A stretch of 7,051 bases of DNA from Lentimicrobiaceae bacterium (GTDB taxonomy: Bacteria; Bacteroidota; Bacteroidia; Bacteroidales; SKPS01), in assembly GCA_007119395.1 (NCBI GenBank), contig SKPS01000075.1, positions 1-7,051 on the forward strand. Direction: 5' to 3'. The notes beneath the pieces are model-generated. The model did not search any database. It was not told where the DNA came from and saw only the letters and a list, made by a program, of their open reading frames with translations. Each line of letters opens with the position of its first letter. The first letter of the stretch is position 1. The position numbers and the translations under genes are program-made. This document shows positions 4,358-7,051 of this stretch, piece after piece.

Positions 4358-6385
4358 CTACTGATACAGTTTTTCAAGTTCGGAATGGATGATCTCAATG
4401 CGGTATTTCTCGTTGAGTTGTTCCATCCAGTCTTTTTCGAGCTGCTCCTGGTACTTTGAGATCATCAGTCCTCTCACTTCCTGCAGTGCTTTGTAATCAG
4501 GGGGCAGGATCTCTTTCACGTGCACGAAGTAGAAACCGGGGTATCCCGGTGCTTGTGCCGGGATGGATTTCACTCCGGAGATACCTGTTTGACTGAAGTG
4601 GGGATCAACCAAAGGGTGATCACCCTGTTGGTATTTACCTCTTCTGAGGGTCAATTCCAATGCAGAGGAGCTGTTGATGGTATCGAGGATCTCCTGTTCA
4701 GTCATGCCCTGCATCAGCATGGCGCGGGCTTCACCGGCGGCTTCCTGGCTTTTAAAGATATAGATGGCAGCATCCACACGTGTATCCCAGCGGTGTTCAT
4801 GTTTGTGAAGTTGGTAGAAGCTTTCAAGGCCCACGGTATCTTGTACGGCAAAAGACCACACTTTCCGATCCATCAGGTCGAACAGCAGGATTCCGTCGCG
4901 GTATTCGTTCATCAGCGCACGAAATTCGGGGTAGAGCTCTTCAAGGCGCTCCTCTTTGTAGGCAATCACCTGGTTGTCGGTGTACTCTTGGAATCTCTGT
5001 TTAAGGAGGTACGACAGGTCACCGGTAACGGTGCGGGGTTGTCTTCCGGCGAGCCATATTCCGAAATCGGCTACGGTGTAGCGTTTGTCACCGATCCTGA
5101 AGAGCGGTTTGTTGTTTTCTGTGATGCCTGATGTCTCTTCACTCCATATTCCCTGGAAGATGGTGGTGTCGATATAGTTTTCAAGGAGGTTGAAGTTTTT
5201 CGGGAATTCGCGGTATCCGAACTGATCTTTGATTTGCTGAATGGCCACTTCGCGGCTTTTCTGTGAGCGGATGTCTCTGGCGAGTCGTTGGCGGATATTG
5301 GGGAGTTCCTGTTCAAACTCACCGGGGCGTTCCTGCTCAAGCAGTCGGATCATATGCCAGCCGTACATTGTTTCGATGGGGCCTGACACGTCATCAATTT
5401 CCATGTTATGAACAGCTTCCACAAACTGTGGGATCAGGCCGTGTGCATTGAACCATCTGAGCACACCGCCGTTGTGGGCGTTGTTTCGGTCTTCTGAGTA
5501 GTTTCTTGCGAGCTCTTCAAAGGTGAGTTCTCCTTTGAGCCACTCCTGGTAGATATCGTGAATTTTCCTTTTGGCTTCGGCCGAGTCAGCCGCCAGTCCG
5601 GTGCGCGGGTGCGGCACATAGACATGTGCCAGGAACGCTCTTCCCATGGCGGGTTTACGGTCTGTCACTTTCAGCACATGGTAACCGAAAGAGGATCTCA
5701 CAATGGGGCTTATCTCCCCTACCGGGGTGTTGTAGGCAGCGTTTTCAAAGGGATACACCATGTCGAATACGGTGAAATAGCCCAGGTCACCTTGGTTACC
5801 GCGTCTGCCGGGGTTGTTTGCGGAAGGGGGAATATCCCTGGCATAGGGATCATCGGAAAACTCGGCGGCAACAGAGCTAAACTCAATCCCCTGGAGGAGC
5901 TGCTCTCTGGCCGCCTTGATGCGCTCGTATGCCTTGGCCGTGTCAGCAGGGCTCGCCTCACGTGGTAATGAGACCAAAATATGACTTGCCCTCACATCAT
6001 ATTGCATCCGCTCAAAGGCCTCCTTCACCAGCCGGTCTGTAACCCCTTCATCCGTAAGATAGGGCCTCGATAACTGATCTCGGTAACCTTGTAGCTCCTG
6101 ACGAAAAGCAGGCAACGTATCCATGCCCATCGCCTCAGCCTCCTTTACCTTGAGCTTGTAGTTGATGAACAACGCAAGGTACTCCTCAACGCTTTCCCTT
6201 GTAAGCTCCTCCCCTTCGACATTGTTTTTGGTAAACACAGCCAAAAACTCCTCCGGGGTCACAGACTCCACAAGCTTCTCGCCGTGGAATATCTTCAACA
6301 CAGAGGCCTCCCTCTTTGAAGTACAGGCTGCCAGTGACACTACCAATGTCACCACCAAAGTCCACAATAATGATCTTTTAAGCAT
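4358..6385 (-). CDS. Lipid-anchored peptidyl-prolyl isomerase with two parvulin domains (SurA/PpiD-like)
   Basis: A 675-residue lipoprotein. The signal sequence has a long hydrophobic core (about 6-18) and the lipobox SLAAC with Cys21; the following TSKREAS lacks an acidic export signal, so periplasm-facing anchoring is inferred. Order: an N-terminal helical chaperone region (about 40-128, including INYKLKVKEAEAMG); parvulin domain 1 (about 130-243) with ASHILV (His135), GDLGYF (199-204) and SSFGYH (231-236), which looks active; parvulin domain 2 (about 249-350) with AHVYV (His254), NGGVLRWF (305-312) and MYGWH (340-344); then about 320 residues without clear catalytic motifs, ending in a charged helical tail (EKLYQ). 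The family holds and folds outer-membrane and secreted proteins in the periplasm. The start at 6385 gives a complete lipoprotein signal. The gene is 76 bp downstream of guaB and only 12 bp ahead of the next lipoprotein gene. Confidence 0.93.
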   Translation of the reverse strand: MLKRSLLWTLVVTLVVSLAACTSKREASVLKIFHGEKLVESVTPEEFLAVFTKNNVEGEELTRESVEEYLALFINYKLKVKEAEAMGMDTLPAFRQELQGYRDQLSRPYLTDEGVTDRLVKEAFERMQYDVRASHILVSLPREASPADTAKAYERIKAAREQLLQGIEFSSVAAEFSDDPYARDIPPSANNPGRRGNQGDLGYFTVFDMVYPFENAAYNTPVGEISPIVRSSFGYHVLKVTDRKPAMGRAFLAHVYVPHPRTGLAADSAEAKRKIHDIYQEWLKGELTFEELARNYSEDRNNAHNGGVLRWFNAHGLIPQFVEAVHNMEIDDVSGPIETMYGWHMIRLLEQERPGEFEQELPNIRQRLARDIRSQKSREVAIQQIKDQFGYREFPKNFNLLENYIDTTIFQGIWSEETSGITENNKPLFRIGDKRYTVADFGIWLAGRQPRTVTGDLSYLLKQRFQEYTDNQVIAYKEERLEELYPEFRALMNEYRDGILLFDLMDRKVWSFAVQDTVGLESFYQLHKHEHRWDTRVDAAIYIFKSQEAAGEARAMLMQGMTEQEILDTINSSSALELTLRRGKYQQGDHPLVDPHFSQTGISGVKSIPAQAPGYPGFYFVHVKEILPPDYKALQEVRGLMISKYQEQLEKDWMEQLNEKYRIEIIHSELEKLYQ

Positions 6386-6461
6386 ATTATCTCGTTTTAG
6401 TATTAGTGATCAATCAATCATCAGCAATCAATCATCAGCAATTGAAATCGTTTCATCCTCA
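6386..6461. other. 76-bp gap between guaB and the large PPIase gene
   Basis: This gap carries the 14-bp tandem repeat at 6411-6438 and then an AT-rich stretch just before the PPIase start codon. I see no Bacteroidota -7 box and no stem-loop with a U-tract, so neither an internal promoter nor a terminator can be called. Read-through from guaB is the simplest reading. Confidence 0.5.
6411..6438. repeat. 14-bp direct repeat, two exact copies
   Basis: CAATCAATCATCAG occurs at 6411-6424 and again immediately at 6425-6438, followed by a partial third start (CAATTG). The period of 14 is twice the 7-bp period of the arrays around the MoxR gene. It lies in the presumed leader of the large PPIase gene, ending 25 bp upstream of its start codon. 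Confidence 0.85.
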
Positions 6462-7051
6462 TCACATTCTTGAATAATTGGGTGCCTCTCTTGTGATGGT
6501 GATATCATGCGGGTGACTTTCGAGTATTCCGGCGTGGGTAATTTTGATAAATTTTGCCTTTTGCAGATGAGTAATTCCTTCGGCGCCGCAGTATCCCATT
6601 CCGGCCCTAAGGCCTCCCACCATTTGGTGCACCACTTCGGAGAGTGTTCCTTTGTATGCAACACGTCCTACGATTCCTTCGGGCACCAGTTTTCTGATAT
6701 CGTCTTCTGCATCCTGGAAATAGCGGTCTTTCGATCCTTGTTGCATGGCTTCGAGCGAGCCCATGCCTCTGTATGTTTTGTATTTTCTTCCTTCAAAGAT
6801 GATGGTTTCGCCGGGTGCTTCTTCTACACCTGCGAAGAGTGAGCCGATCATCACGGTACTGGCACCACCGGCGATCGCTTTTACGATGTCACCGGTATAC
6901 CTCACGCCTCCATCTGCGATCACGGGGATACCTTTCCCTTTGAGTGCGTTGGCCACCTGGAATACCGCTGTCAGCTGTGGCACTCCAACTCCGGCAATAA
7001 TCCGTGTGGTACAAATAGATCCCGGCCCGATGCCCACTTTGATGGCATCAG
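6462..7051 (-). CDS. guaB: IMP dehydrogenase, C-terminal 195 residues (runs off the right edge)
   Basis: The frame is open at the right edge and ends at TGA (6462-6464), giving the last 195 residues of an enzyme usually near 490; the N-terminus and CBS domains lie outside the window. It catalyses NAD-dependent oxidation of IMP to XMP, the committed step to GMP, in the cytoplasm. Visible landmarks: the catalytic-cysteine loop GPGSICTTR (Cys codon at 7011-7013), the IMP phosphate-binding region ADGGVRYTGD and IGSLFAG, GMGSLEAM, the mobile-flap Arg-Tyr pair in GSKDRYFQ (Arg codon at 6723-6725), VPEGIVGRVAYKG, and the C-terminal ESHPHDITIT segment associated with the potassium site. All expected catalytic residues in this part are present, so it looks functional. 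The apparent GTG start at 7037 is an internal Val; the frame continues upstream as DAIKV. Confidence 0.98.
   Translation of the reverse strand, partial: DAIKVGIGPGSICTTRIIAGVGVPQLTAVFQVANALKGKGIPVIADGGVRYTGDIVKAIAGGASTVMIGSLFAGVEEAPGETIIFEGRKYKTYRGMGSLEAMQQGSKDRYFQDAEDDIRKLVPEGIVGRVAYKGTLSEVVHQMVGGLRAGMGYCGAEGITHLQKAKFIKITHAGILESHPHDITITREAPNYSRM

Noticed and set aside
4520..5131. 203-codon plus-strand open frame over the large PPIase gene
   Set aside because: Antisense shadow; the sense frame has a clear lipoprotein signal and parvulin motifs.
6421..6462. 13-codon minus-strand reading frame overlapping the guaB stop
   Set aside because: Too short, runs into the 14-bp repeat, and has no resemblance to a known leader peptide.

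Overview
The window looks like a chromosomal segment of a Bacteroidota bacterium, most likely Bacteroidales-like. The evidence is the protein families and their order: the guaB C-terminus, then two lipoprotein foldases and a SurA chaperone, then a MoxR ATPase. The C-terminal style of SurA (ending CDFDYEW), the lack of clear Shine-Dalgarno sequences and the moderate base composition agree. I cannot name a genus from sequence alone.

Layout. All six genes lie on the minus strand, so transcription runs from high to low coordinates. From the right edge they are: the 3' part of guaB (IMP dehydrogenase, 6462-7051); a 675-residue lipoprotein with two parvulin domains (4358-6385); a 289-residue lipoprotein that keeps a foldase-like layout but lacks parvulin signature motifs (3476-4345); a SurA-type periplasmic chaperone (2108-3451); and a MoxR-family AAA+ ATPase (994-1959). 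A 602-bp non-coding stretch follows, and then the 5' part of an unrecognised secreted protein (1-391) that runs off the left edge and is easily missed because it has no stop in the window. Gaps of 12 and 24 bp between the three chaperone genes argue for one transcript. The gaps on either side of that trio are 76 bp (to guaB) and 148 bp (to moxR).

How the genes work together. The three chaperone genes form a periplasmic folding module: two lipid-anchored SurA/PpiD-like proteins plus one soluble SurA. They probably escort outer-membrane and secreted proteins across the periplasm. The MoxR ATPase is a cytoplasmic AAA+ remodeller that lacks its usual DUF58/VWA partners here. guaB is a purine biosynthesis gene.

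Most notable non-coding content. The gaps of more than 70 bp are filled with short direct repeats. Three are tandem heptanucleotide arrays with different units (963-997, 1981-2022, 2046-2108), and a fourth mini-array sits at 809-825. A 14-bp repeat lies at 6411-6438 and a 20-bp-period repeat at 896-931. The 602-bp gap also holds three separate inverted repeats with the same CCGGA/TCCGG stem core. I see no CRISPR, insertion sequence, tRNA, rRNA or recognisable riboswitch. The genes themselves are ordinary envelope-biogenesis genes; the repeat pattern is what deserves a second look.
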